A DNA stretch of 64,000 bases, taken from assembly GCA_002794785.1 (NCBI GenBank), contig NBBA01000011.1, positions 744,001 through 808,000 of the forward strand, given 5' to 3'. Source of the stretch: Coniferiporia sulphurascens (Eukaryota > Basidiomycota > Agaricomycetes > Hymenochaetales > Hymenochaetaceae). The notes beneath the pieces are model-generated. The model saw only the letters and a program-made list of their open reading frames with translations. It did no database searches and had not been told where the DNA came from. Shown piece after piece: positions 22,757 through 34,332 of this stretch. Position numbers and translations under genes: made by a program. How positions within the stretch are numbered: the first letter of the stretch is position 1; every line of letters begins with the position of its first letter.

Positions 22757-25307
22757 CGGGGCGGCGTTGGGTAGTTAATGCGAGGGAGGCTGCTCGTGTG
22801 ACTCAGTTCAGGTTCAGGTTCGCGGGTACTGCGCGCGCAGGTATAGGAGCGAGAATAGGGGGTGGTTTTTGACCCGTCCGAGCAAAGTGAGACCGAGGGC
22901 TATAAAGGCGCTGGGTGGTGCAGGGGCCTCAGGGCCAGAGCGGATAGCGGAAAACGGAGAGAGTTGACTCGGATAAGTCGAAGGGAGGTAAAAGGCCAGA
23001 ACGACTAGAGACTGATGGACAAGGACCTAGCGCGAGTTTTATAAGCATGGTTAGTTGAGTTTGGGTTTTTCTTTCTTTTTTTTCGCGAAGCCGAAGAAAG
23101 AGGGGATAGGGATCAGTCACCAGTGGCAAAGCCACGCCTTTCCGCGTCGTCTTCTCCTTCTCTTCCATCCGGCCGTTCCCTCGCGTGCCATGTCCTGCTA
23201 AGTATATCCTCTTTAGACTTAGCACTACGCTCATCCGCCGAGGCGTTCGGCTCCCCTCCCCCTTCCTCTTTCTTCTTCTCATGAATTCTCGCTCGTCCTA
23301 TTTATTTTGTTCATTTCGGTTCTGACCGTGACGGTGGCTAACTGCGCATGCCCTGATGCACGTGCGGGTCGTGCCCCCCGTGCTTGCGCCACCGACCCCG
23401 CGGAAGGAGCTACTACTTGCGTACTAATACACCTAAGCTGTGCACAACGCCCGCTTGTGTTGCTCATCCCATTGAAACCAGGCCAAAGCCCGACATCAAC
23501 CATCAATTCCATCCTCTCCCCATTCGCACACATCCCATGGTCCGTGGGGGCCGTGGCGCCCATCACACTGCGCAGCAGCAACAGCTGCAGGTCGCGCAGC
23601 CTCCCGGCGCTTCAAGTTTGTTTGGTTATTCGTACGCCACAGATTCCCCCGCTCCGCCCGTCCGTCCCATGGCGATATACGCGCAACACGCCGTGCGGGC
23701 GCATGTAAGACATACCGTGGGCGAACCCGGCCACATGTTTATTCCTGTCTCGGAGTTGGTCAATCCGTCAATTCAACTAGGTTTCAGGTCGTCCCGGGTC
23801 GTCGCGAGGACTCGGGTTCGGACGTCGCGGACTCGGGACTCATTCTTGGACTCGGACTCAGACCTCGGTAGTCAGGTCACTACTTACTGAAAAAGTAGCG
23901 CAGCACGTGCACGCGCTTCTCCCGAGGTAGCGAGGTCTCCGAGTCCGACGCTCCGACGACGGACGACAGACGACTTTTGAGCGCCCCGTCCGAGTCCGAT
24001 TCCCAGCGAATGGCGAATGGCGAATGGCGAATTAGCCTTGCGTGTGCGTGTGAGTGTCTTTCTGTTTGTTTTTGTTTTTATCTTCCGGAGGGTCTGATCA
24101 TCTGTTCTGTTCTAGATCTGAAAGTCTATTTCAGGGTTGGGACGAGCAATGCATTATGGATTATAATGTATGGCCATTACACACGCACACACGCATACAT
24201 ACACATAGCGTGTATTCGCGGGCTTGCTTTTGTTTGCTTTTGCTGTTCTTGTTTGGTCTGACAAACAAAACAAAAAAGTTGACCGACTCCGCGACGTCCG
24301 CGTACCCCGCTGGAGGCCGAGGCTGAGGGCCGCTCGTGGCTACCGCGCCGCTCCGGCATATGCCGAACACGGTTCATTGCCATACTGAGAGGCAACCATG
24401 AAGGAGGGATGGACGTCGTCCTCGTGTCTGTTGGACGTTCAGCGTCCCGTATTCACACTCCGTACTGCATCTCGCAACAAACGAACTCCGGGCCGTCTAG
24501 AGCGAGGCACCCGCGGCGCGGCGGTGGTATGAACCTCGGAACTCTTTTTCTATAATTATGCCTACCTTCGAAGTTTGTCTGCGCTACGATCACTAGGCCT
24601 GCTTCGGCGGAATCTTGAAGATCGAAAAGACGGGACTTTGGTCTGTCCTCACCGCTTCGCGTTGACTCGGAACGGGGATTGACACTATTGGTGAACGCTG
24701 CCGGTACTACAGTAGTGGTTCTCGGAAACGCCGCGCGCGCCGGATCGTTGCTTTTTTTTTTTTGCTCCGCTTTTGACTGAACCCGAACACTTCTACCTCC
24801 GGCTTCTGCGTGCCGTCTCGTTCTCTTCTGTCTTCTGTCAAGCCGACGCGGTCGGATGCTGTGCTTATAGAGGCGGGAGCAGTACTACAATCGTACTGTA
24901 TGTAGGACCACGGATGATGATGTAAGTACGTTCAGGACTTTGATTGTTGGCGGTCTGGTTTGGTCTGGTTTGGTTTGTTTGGGTTGGGTTGGTCTGGTGC
25001 CTTGCAGTGGCCTACGGCGTAACGTGGGTGTGTTCACTCCGAGTCCCTCCCTCCCCCCGCTGGCTCGTCCCCCTTTCTCCCGTGACGGTGTGTCCTGTCC
25101 TGTCTTGGCGGTCATTATGCGGGTACAGCAATCGGACGGCGGTGGAGGGGCCACCAGCTCTTCGGGAAGCGATATTGGGGATTATATCAATTTGAAAAAT
25201 CATTTAAAAACTCTCAGGCGCTTTGTCTTGTGCCCCGCCCGTTGGGCTCTTCGCGGCTTCGAGGTTTGCTCCTATTCGCTCGATACCGTTCTAAGCTCGG
25301 GTCGAGT

Positions 25308-25400
25308 CGCGTCTGCATCTGCATCTTCAATCTGCATCTTCAAACCGCATCTACATCCACATCTGTATATTCAAACTGCCATCCGCATCGCCATCTCTTC
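25308..25400. repeat. Degenerate CATCTG/CATCCA repeat
   Basis: Imperfect tandem units such as GCATCTGCATCTTCAATCTG. Confidence 0.7.
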
Positions 25401-25656
25401 TGCTCCTTCTCTTCGCAGGACACGACTGGGACGCCTCGCGCGTCAGATCAAAAACGAATCCAGGTCCCAGGTCTTACGTCGGCCCTCTACCGTGACCTTC
25501 GCCCGGGCTTACGCGATTGAGCAGAGAGGCGTTTTCGCTGCGTCCACACTCTTGCCCCTTGCCCCTTGCCGCGGCTTACCACTGTTTCTCGTGTATGTCA
25601 CTAGGGTACTTGTATTGCACATTGATAGCTGCAGCAGACGAGTATCAGTCTAGACT

Positions 25657-25690
25657 GATGAATGGATGGTGGATGGTGGATGGATGGATG
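25657..25690. repeat. (ATGG)n-like simple repeat
   Basis: Short imperfect tandem run of GATGG/GGATGGT. Confidence 0.8.
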
Positions 25691-26094
25691 ACGCACTAGT
25701 ACTGTCCCGTGCGTACTCTATATATAGCCCGGAACGCCAACGGGTCTCCGATGGCCCCCGCGGGTGGTGGTAGGCACTGGACACAAGCCTGAGACACTCC
25801 CGTCTCCGATACTAATATTGAATATTCCCTTCCTTCCGAGACTTGCGGGCTTGCGGACTTGCGGACTCCGAAACTTGAACTCTGGGACGCCTTGGAACTT
25901 GGAACTTCCAGACCGGGGCTGGGATCGAGGCTGGGACTGGGGCTGGGATCGAAGAATGAGTGTGTGCATTGCATACATGTACGTACGCGGAATTGGCCAC
26001 TCCGCGTCGAAGTCGGACTCGGAGCTTCTGCGGCCTGGGACTGGGGCTGGCACCGGCTGTCCGTCGGGGTGCGGTCGTATGACACGGTGTGGTG

Positions 26095-26340
26095 TGTACG
26101 GAACGGACTCGGACTCGGACTCGGGACTTGGGGACGTCCGAGTCGCTCTGTTCCGGAAAATGAACTGGGTTGGCCGAGCTGCGCACGTGCGTGCTCTCGT
26201 TAGTCTACTTTTCTTTCCCGGCTCTCCGCAGACGGGATTCGGGGTCGGGATCAGGATCAGGATTTAGGATCAGGATTCGGAAATCGGAGGTCGGGAATCG
26301 GAGGTCAACGTCGGAAGTCAGAGGTCGGGACTGAGAGTCC
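26095..26340. repeat. Degenerate GGACTC/GGATCA hexamer tract
   Basis: Interrupted runs of GGACTCGGACTCGG and, further on, GGATCAGGATCAGG and TCGGAGGTCGGGA. They account for the long open frames on both strands here. Confidence 0.7.
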
Positions 26341-28750
26341 TGATCCTGGTTTCGAGTTCAGCAGCTGCTCTGGTACTGTCCGAACTGCCAGTGATGGCCG
26401 GCGGCAAGTTGCAACCCCTCGTACTATTAGTAGTACATGTACTCACAAGTCATCTGCCTCTCGGAGTTTCTCGCTCGCTCTCCCGTCCGTTCGTCTATAC
26501 ATGTGCTTGCCATCTCCGCGGCTCATCATGAATCATGAACAGTGGGTATTCGGTATCAGCATCATGATCATTTCTGCGTACGTACGTACTTGCTTCTCCC
26601 GCGTCTTACCCCACTCCCCCTTTTTTCCCTCTGTCTATTTGGATACCTGAAACCTGACCTGCCTGAAGATCAATCGAGTCCGAAGCCCAGAACGCATACG
26701 GCAATAGTGAGCACGTTATTAGTGCAAGGCGTGCCTGGTTCCAACTTGAATAAGGTATTTTTTTGCTTATATCTGTCATTAATTCTGTATCATCCCGTTC
26801 TCAACTCGATCGACACGCGCATCCGAACTGTCTTTTTCTTCGGCTTTGGCTTTGGCTTTGCTTTGTGCGTACCTCATGGTAAGGCTCGTCTGTCCGACTC
26901 CGTTTTGCTGTCTTTCATCAGCTGTCCGCCTGCATTTGCGTCTTCGTTTTGTCTTCGCCTTTGTCCTCATCCTCGGAACGTAACTCTTTTTTGGTAACAA
27001 CCCTCGTCTTGACAGCCTCTCCTTTTACGCAAGATGCACGAGGTTCGGCTAATCAAGTAAACGAAGGAAAAATATATATTTCCATCGTGGGGAGATCAAC
27101 GTATCCGGCCCACCTGCCGATCTGCCAATCTACTCTACTCCTGGATTTCAGGCCCTGCTCTACTCCTCACTCTGTGGTCACTGATATGCAACCTCGATCA
27201 AAAAGACTTACACTATGCTTCTCGGCCCGACCCTTCCTTCCTTTTTTTTAAAGGACGAGATTATAACCGCACTTGTTTGCTACGCCATCACACAAGGAGA
27301 CCCCCCTGGCGGACTATTTTTGGTGTACATGCATGCATATTAATCAGTTGTAGGCTGTTCGGTTTAGAGCCGCGCACGAAACGGCCTGAAGTTCCGCGTA
27401 TACAATATTACTTACTTCCCGTCTGTTCTGTGAAACCTGTCCAGTGGAGCGCGCAACGTGCGCAACGTGCTGCGTATGGTGGTGTATCGGTATGTGCCTA
27501 TAGAACATTAATATTACAGTATGTGGCGGACAGGCTGCTGGATCCGGGGCTGGACCATCGGTGCGCGTCTGACCTTGGGAACTTGGATATGTGTATGCGT
27601 TTTAACCCCATTGTACATGACTACATGGTCGTGTAACTGAACTTGAATGTACGCCAACTGGACCCGGTGGTGGTGATTTAACGTTTCATATATAATACAT
27701 GTAGATTATGTCTGCACCTTAGTTCTGATATTCATATAGCAAATACGCCGGAACCGTCGTTGCTACTGCCATACCAAGTCGCCGATCCTCCGACGCACCC
27801 TATATTACTGTAAGATTAACGCTTCGACACGGGTGGCCCCACTCTAAAGCGAATAGAGTGAGAACCGGCCACTCGTGCATACCGTACAGTGTACATGATG
27901 TGAAGCACTGGCGGAGCGACGAAGCCAAACAAGGCGCGATGCTGCACTTGTGCAGTGAATAGCATGTAGCTACTGTATGCATTGATTTCGAGTTGCCATT
28001 ATTCGCACATGGCGGAAAGGCGCGGAGACCCGTTGCGCCGTTGCGCATCTCCATCCCCTTTAAGTTCCTTCGTTTGCGCTTCATTAATATTAATATTAAT
28101 ATCAATACCAATATCATTAAGAGTTCTCTTCCATCCTCTCCACTCTTCCATTTATGTGAATACTATTCCAACCACGACTCTTCTGCGCCCGGGTTCGCTG
28201 CCAGAGGCTCCGAACAGAACAGACTCGTAGAAGAAGCCACAGCCACCCTTTCCGTCCGGGAGCCGACGGCCTCAACCTCTGCCTCTACCTCAGTCTGCAG
28301 GCCCAAACCACGCTGAGTCGGAAGGAGAAGACGGACCTGGGGTGGTCACGAGTCTACACGCTTGCAGGCCTTTTAGGTCTTCGATTTCGCCGTGCTTCGC
28401 AGTTTACCCCGGTTGTGCTTGTGGAGTCGTCGGTACGTAGCACTTAGCGTCAGCATGAGCGCTTTATTTGTGGATTCAATGCAGCGGTGTTCGACTCCAT
28501 ATGCTTCGTTGATGATCTCAGGTACGAGGATGTTGACTGGCTAGTTAGCCGCGGCTAGGCACTATTGCATGCGTTTGGAAATGTCGACGTTCGCTCGGAG
28601 TGTTCTCCAAAGGGGACCAGAGTCTGGGTCGAATTGAAATGTTGCTTTCCACGTAAAGAGCTGCGCGAGTCTGAGTACCTTTTGCCAATTGTACGAGAAC
28701 GAACACGCAAGTTCGTCCTTCTCAATGCGGAGATGATGTCGTTATTCCAG

Positions 28751-29106
28751 ATAGAAGACCGATCGCCGGGGGGGAATGGGGAGAATAGGCGCAGAGAAAC
28801 AGAAGGAGAGAGAAGACGCAATTTGACGGAGCTAGAAGACGGATCGAAGACGGATAGAAGATAGAAGGACAGAATACAGTATCAATCCGGGGTCGCGGGG
28901 ATGTTGCGCAATTTGCGTTGCGACGGGGTAATCTGGGGGATGAACATGATTTATAAAAGCCGGTCTAATACGTACAGTGTGTATTTAGACATATCCAACT
29001 CACACAAGGGATTTCGGTGGCGCATATCTTGGATAACTAAGTAATCGGGCCGAGGTCTGGAGGCCCAAAAGAAGGGTATTTGACAGGATATGCCAGATGA
29101 CGAGAT
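28751..29106 (+). repeat. Right arm of an inverted repeat (partner 20180-20548)
   Basis: Inverted partner of 20180-20548; shared blocks are listed there. The two arms enclose about 8.2 kb of low-complexity DNA and separate the minus-strand family copies from the plus-strand copy 5. Confidence 0.75.
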
Positions 29107-29450
29107 CTAGCCAGTATTACGTAACATCTCTTAACGATACATGCATGCTTTCGACGCTTCGTCTTTTGTAAGGAAAAATGAACGGCGGAATACATATTGG
29201 AATTGAGCTTACAATTGAAGTACCGATCGTCACCATCGTATCCGCTACGCGTGGACTAGATCGCGACCCATCTCCTCTTCAAGGCCATCCGCTCCCGACT
29301 CGCACTGATCAACACCGTAGAGACGCTTGAGCATGCTGGATCGGTCCGCAGACGTGCGGACGGCCTCGATCATCGGACTTGGAAATCGTCACTGGCAGCG
29401 TTGCATAACCGAATAGTCGTTCAAAACGAGTGTTCTGGGCCATTTTCAAC

Positions 29451-30159
29451 TCAGAGATATCTTCCAGTTCCAGACTCGCCTGGCGTTGCCCTAGACCCAG
29501 AGAGATCTTCCCCGCCCGCGTCTGCCGCCGCATCCAGCGCGGCAAGGTGGTCAACAAGGTCGTCCATTACGCTGCGCTGCCGCACATGGCCAGCTCCAGC
29601 TCCGGGATCAGAGCCACCCGCAACTATCTCATCCGATCTTCCCTCTCCAGAGGAGACTCGCGTAGGCACTAGAGGCGCGCTCTGTGGCTCGAAACCGGGG
29701 GCGATACGCCGCAACGCGTCACGGCGCATGCGCTCTTTGTTCTCCTCACGCTGCCTCAGAAACGCCTCGTGTCGTGCCGTATGCGCTGCGAGTGTGGAGC
29801 GCCGCGACGCCTCGAGCGTGGTGACGTGCGGCTCGAGCGTGAAGGCGTACACGAACTGTAAAACGTGCGAGTGTGGTGAGTTTAGCGCGCATCTAGGTGA
29901 GCTGATTGGCTGCAGACGCACGTAGGCGTTGATGTCATCCGGGAGCGGGTGGATGTCTGGCGGAGCCTCGATCTATGTGAATGGTTGTGTGTTGGGAATA
30001 CGAAGAATGGGCACGGTAGAATTGTAATACGCACCGGACGCGGGATGCGGAGGCTGGGGGACTTGATGAGCGGGACGTGTGCCGCAGCAGAATAATGCAC
30101 TATTCCAGTTTATCAAAGCTCGTTTGGCCCGACGGCTTAAACTTACATTGCTCGTTCAT
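29451..30159 (-). CDS. Small unrecognised, probably conserved protein (177 aa, four exons)
   Basis: Exons: 30159-30147 (only 13 nt), 30099-30035, 29972-29922 and 29855-29451. Donors are GTAAGT, GTGCGT and GTGCGT, and the joined frame is open for 534 nt. The protein begins MNEQLHYSAAAHVPLIKSP, continues PPDIHPLPDDINAY and FVYAFTLEPHVTTLEASRR, then has a highly charged helix (RQREENKERMRRDALRRIA) and, near the end, MDDLVDHLAALDA. The long charged helix suggests a coiled coil or nucleic-acid-binding segment. I recall similar proteins of unknown function in mushroom genomes but cannot name a family. It lies back-to-back with copy 5, 809 bp apart. It has no counterpart in the left half of the window. 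Confidence 0.7.
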
Positions 30160-30968
30160 AAGGTGTTGTAGCGGCGGTGAAGATGCGTCGTCAGCTGGGG
30201 TCACAAGTGTGTCACGGATTCGCAAATGCTATTTTTGTTCCCTCTTTCGAACTCCGCGCTTGTGGCTGGCCCACTGTACACTGAATTTTGGAGTTTCAAG
30301 TCAGCTCGTTCATAGTCACTATGATAAGACGCACGCCGAGCAAGAGATAATCAACTCTTACGTGCCTCGTGGTGTCCACACCCTCGTACTATTGAATGTT
30401 TCAAGCCTTTAACAGTTTTCTTGATCGTGTCGCAAGCTTAATCATGACAAATCTTTGGGTTTTTTTGTGGCCTCACTTGCAATAAGCATTGGGTAACCAG
30501 GGATTGGTAGCGTGTGCTTACTAGTGGACACTTGATACACCGCATCCCGCAAGTCTGCTTTGCTCTATTTTGAGGTATTGATATATGCACAGGATCATCT
30601 CCATCTACGCCGTTTTAAGTTCTAGATGACCCTGACCTCAGAGCTGTTTCACCTGAGGCATATGGATGGGGGCCCCGGAGAAAAGAGGCAAAAGCACAAG
30701 GTCAGAATCAAAAGCTGGGGTAAGTCAAGAGTACATGCCGTCATCCACTGTCAATGCTGACGAGCACTCTGTGCCACTCTCAGGGGCGCAATTCAGTACG
30801 AAATTCATCATGTTGCGTCGTGATGCACAGGATGGCTGTGTCCTTGTCTCTATTCAAGTGTACAGTATCTAGTCTGCTTGCCGAAGTCACTGGTCGTACA
30901 ACCGTCCATTTACTAAAACCAGGTTTCCAGCGGTCTCCTCCTCCGTATCCTCTAAGAGCAGCTCCTCT
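30160..30968. promoter_or_regulatory. Shared upstream region between a small gene and copy 5
   Basis: Divergent intergenic region of 809 bp between the starts at 30159 (minus) and 30969 (plus). No clear TATA box or shared block with the upstream regions of copies 1-4 was found, so copy 5 may be under different control. Confidence 0.35.
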
Positions 30969-33383
30969 ATGTCAAGCTCGTCGAGTACTGACCACTACGC
31001 GGACCGTTTGTCACTATTAAGCTTGTCTACCGCGAGTTCGAATGGGACCGTCGACAACCTCCCCGGTGCAGGGCGCATCCTCGGAAACGTCTACTCTTTC
31101 ACAGGGAGACGACTCGAGAGGCAACTGGGCAGCATCGCAGAGCGTTTGGGCTTTGGGCCACGGGCGACCGCGTTTAGGATACAGAGGAGGCGCAAAGCCA
31201 TTACCACGTACCCTGAGCTGCCGCCTCTCCCTCGAATTTTTGAGGCTGAGAGCAAGAAGATCGAAAAGGATTGCAGGCGTCTTCTCAAATATGTCAGGTA
31301 ATGCATATAGAGTGCTGGAAGGAAGTAGACTTTTATTAAGCTGAGATTTTTCAAGGTCCAACGTAGCTTCGACGAAGAAACAGGCATTGGATCACATCAC
31401 TGATCTTTCAATTGACGATAGTTATGTCCGAGGTCTCTTTAAAGTCATGGGCGCAGTAAACGCTATTGAGCCTTTGCAAAGAGATCCCGTACTCTGGATT
31501 TACTACGGCTTTTCACTTCAGAACAGCTCCCGAAAGGCACTCGTTTCGCTCGTCGACGTCGAGATAAACACACTTGCACAGAAGGTTGTAGCAGGCAGGC
31601 GTTCTTCACTGCAGCCTGATCTGTTTCAAAGTATAGCGGCTTATCTATAGTATGTCACCCCTGACCTTTCTGTATACCGGCCACTAAAATATAACGCCAA
31701 CAGCGACTCCGATCGCTCCTTTCTTGCTGTTCGGCATATCAGGCGACTTTTCGAACGTTTTTACGGGTTTTTTGTGTGGAGCAGTGTGATTGAACAGGTG
31801 GTGGACTTCATCGGCGCGTTCCCTGACGAATTTGAGTGGGAAGAAGGCGATCAACTTCTTAAGCATTTACTCGAGTATTTTGTCGATACGCAATTTCCCT
31901 TTCGGACTATTAAACGCGAAGATGTTGTCCGTACCATTCTTGAAAGAATCCTTCGGTTTGTTTACATTCAACGATACACCCGATTATTGTCCTTCAAAGT
32001 AATTTGGTTTTTCGCGATCAGGTACGCAGATAAATTGCCCCGGACGACCAGCTCAAAGCCTTTCCAGCGGTGGCTAGCGCATTTCGACGAAACTGAGAAC
32101 CCTGAGAAGTTTCTCCACGCTCACTACCTCATGTATCTGCTCGTGCAGGGCATTGTCAGTGTTGGCAGCATGAGTGAAGTCGACCCGGATGACTTTTGCG
32201 TTGACCTGGCTCATCTGCAAGCCATTTATCCACATACCTGCTCACAACCGCTCTTGTGCAGGCTTGTATGCCCACCTGACCTTGTCCTGTGCAAAATTGC
32301 CTACAGCCGGCGGAGCCATATATTCCCATACAATCTGATGGTCTTAGACCCTCCGGAACTGCGGATCCTGTGTCTAGAGTTGGTCCGCCATGCTGATAGG
32401 TGAGTTTATAGGGCAATCATTGTATCGTATTACTCATCTCATATCTACCACCCTCGCAGCAATGACAGTTTGATCCGGGAACGTGCACGGCAATGCATTA
32501 GTACACTACTGTCCGCAGATGCTTATTGTCGGGCTGCAATGTTACAGGCGCTCAGTTCATCCGGGTTAGTGGCCATATCGGATTTTGCAATAATGGTTGC
32601 GAAGACCGGGAGCTTGTGCAGGCCCCCGCCCTTCCATGCATACGGGGATCAGGAACTCTATCGACACTGCGACACGGACGGAAATCTTATACATCTTCGA
32701 GTAAGTCTCCTGAATCACACTATTTAAAACACGGACGCCAATGGGCTGTGTTCCTTTTTCACTTCTTGAACAGAACACCGGAGACGTCTGTGGCAGAGCC
32801 TGTGCAGGTGTATCCGAGCATGTCCTGAAAATAAATACGTACGACGTGCTCGAGCTATACGTGCCCCACGGGACGGCCTTCTCGAGCAAGGGCCACTATC
32901 CTCTACTCGCAGGGTATACGACGGGCGGGAAGCCGGCCTATGTTGCCAAGGCTTGCTTAACAAATAACCGATGGACGTACTGCGCCGTCACTGAAGGAAC
33001 TGGGCCCGAGGACTTGCGCATCCCGGACTACTCGATCTCGATCCGTGGCAACGCAAGGGAGAATGAGCCGGAATTGCTGGTAGTGTACGTCCTGCGGTAT
33101 GTGCCGGCCGCATACACTAGGATTAGGAGATATGAAGAGACTGTGGAAGGCGGAGAGGAGGGTCTAGACGCAACAGGCCCTTTCTTCTGGAGGCCCGTAT
33201 GGGATAAATCATACGTTTTGGCCTGGAGGGTAGATGAAGGTAAGAGAATCGCTGAAGTGGAAGCAGCATATGCGAATGAAGGCGTCTGAAGACTGTGATC
33301 GGGAACTGACTGAAGAAGAATGCGATTCGGATGACGAGGATTGGAAGACGGCTGAGGAGGAATTCACCATTTCTACTGATTAG
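30969..33383 (+). CDS. Array family protein, copy 5, inverted orientation (683 aa, intact)
   Basis: Eight exons: 30969-31297, 31356-31649, 31704-31955, 32022-32399, 32460-32700, 32774-33239 and 33292-33383 by GT...AG joining, with exons 4 and 5 of other copies fused in 32022-32399 (so seven segments in all, one more than copy 3). Total 2052 nt. The blocks match copies 1-2: ERQLGSIAERLGFGP, NSSRKALVSL, DEFEWEEGDQLL, VCPPDL, GHYPLLAGYTTGGKPAYVA and VYVLRYVPAAY. The final 52-nt intron (33240-33291, donor GTAAGA) restores the acidic tail DSDDEDWKTAEEE; without it the frame would stop at 33289 and give a 669-residue protein. It lacks the intron that splits exon 4/5 in copies 1, 2 and 4, and so probably keeps the ancestral structure. 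It is the most divergent copy. Function unknown. Confidence 0.78.
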
Positions 33384-34029
33384 TGTCCATTGTACTTACG
33401 GGTAGATGGGCGGACCGGTTTTGCGGCTACTGTGACGCGTATGTATGCAATCCGGGGCGTAGGTCGACGCATTTATACACCGTTAATTGCTGACTTGTTT
33501 GGAGATGTCGGCGCTCAGTGTATTAAAACTGTGGGCGTTGTGTCGATGTAATTTAAGCTAGAGGGGAGGGTTACGCCCTAGGTCTGGAGAAAAAAGCATA
33601 TACACGCACGTCGAGATGCTCGTCACGAACGTTTCAAGGCTTTTCCAAAGTTGACTCACTCCCTTCAACAAAGCCAAGACCGCCGACAACCTCTTCAACG
33701 TACACAGTTTCATGTATCTGCTCGTGCGACGCGCGATCAGCATGAGTCCGATGATTCTGAAGTACCTGTACGGTGCGGCGAGGATTTGGGGAAGCTGCAG
33801 CCGAGGATATGAGTGCATCTCGACAACCCTTTACATTGACAGGCAAACCACATGATAACAACGCAGGGTACCTACTTCTGGGAGTAAGGAGCGAACTGTA
33901 GACGGACCAGCGACACCATAAAGTACCGCAGAATCAAGGGCATCTCAATGGCAGTTCATCCAGTGCGGACGATCCACTCTTTCCACCTGCGACCAGAAAC
34001 ACGCAGAACGGGAAGCAACGCACACAGCT
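33384..34029. other. Downstream region of copy 5 with a gene relic
   Basis: Apart from the relic at 33598-33852, no gene is visible. Confidence 0.4.
33598..33852 (+). pseudogene. Relic of a sixth family copy (exon 4 and end of exon 5)
   Basis: On the plus strand one frame reads VTNVSRLFQS, a stop, then LTPFNKAKTADNLFNVHSF and MYLLVRRAIS, which follows exon 4 of copy 3 (SSSRLFQRWLTYFD...LMYVLLRHII). It ends with TLYIDR, matching the last residues of exon 5 (LALYVDR). Most of exon 5 and everything else is missing. It lies about 215 bp downstream of copy 5 in the same orientation, so it may be what is left of a second unit in the right arm. Confidence 0.6.
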
Positions 34030-34332
34030 TCCATTGAACAAAACCCACAACATACATGACGAAAACACGAAGACTAAAACGCGAATGTTGGTGTACCCAA
34101 CTCCGGTAAGGAGGATTATCCCAAAGCCCTGCGACCGACGGGACGCACTCCAGCTAAGAGTGGGAGAAAGTACGCTTATCTTGGACAAGCGGTAGACTCC
34201 TGCGAGAAAAGGTGGTAATCGTTCGCGGGGGGACAATAAAGCGAGCCCGAATGAGTAAGGAAAAAAGACGGGCAGGCGACGGCAGGCTTTTTATAGGGTG
34301 CTCGGGGATATCCGATTGTCCGTATTTGGACG
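34030..34332 (-). repeat. Inverted copy of the 3005-3315 block
   Basis: The reverse complement follows 3005-3315 closely: TTTTTTCCTTACTCAT, GGGCTCGCTTTATTGTCCCC, CGAACGATTACCACC, GAGTCTACCGCTTGTCCAAGA and CTCCTTACCGGAGTTGGGTAC are shared. By eye this is one of the best-preserved repeats in the window. Relative to copy 5 it sits where 3005-3315 sits relative to copy 1, facing the gene's 3' end. Confidence 0.8.
34287..34329 (-). promoter_or_regulatory. Conserved upstream element plus TATA box, right arm
   Basis: On the minus strand CCAAATACGGA is followed by TCGGATATCCCC and then CTATAAAAA (34295-34287), the same arrangement as at 3009-3054. Transcription would run toward copy 5. Confidence 0.45.

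Larger units (their letters stand above)
22757..28750. other. Low-complexity gene-poor core, right part
   Basis: About 6 kb without a supportable gene. A frame at 23537-23782 (plus) beginning MVRGGRGAHHTAQQQQ is the most protein-like stretch (includes GEPGHMFIPVSELVNPSI), but its context is unclear. The rest is dominated by degenerate short repeats and pyrimidine tracts; the longer open frames here follow those repeats. Confidence 0.4.

Noticed and set aside
25764..26267. Overlapping long open frames on both strands
   Set aside because: They are explained by degenerate hexamer repeats, which keep several frames open at once.
33240..33291. Apparent frameshift at the C-terminus of copy 5
   Set aside because: A 52-nt GTAAGA...AG intron restores the acidic tail shared with the other copies.
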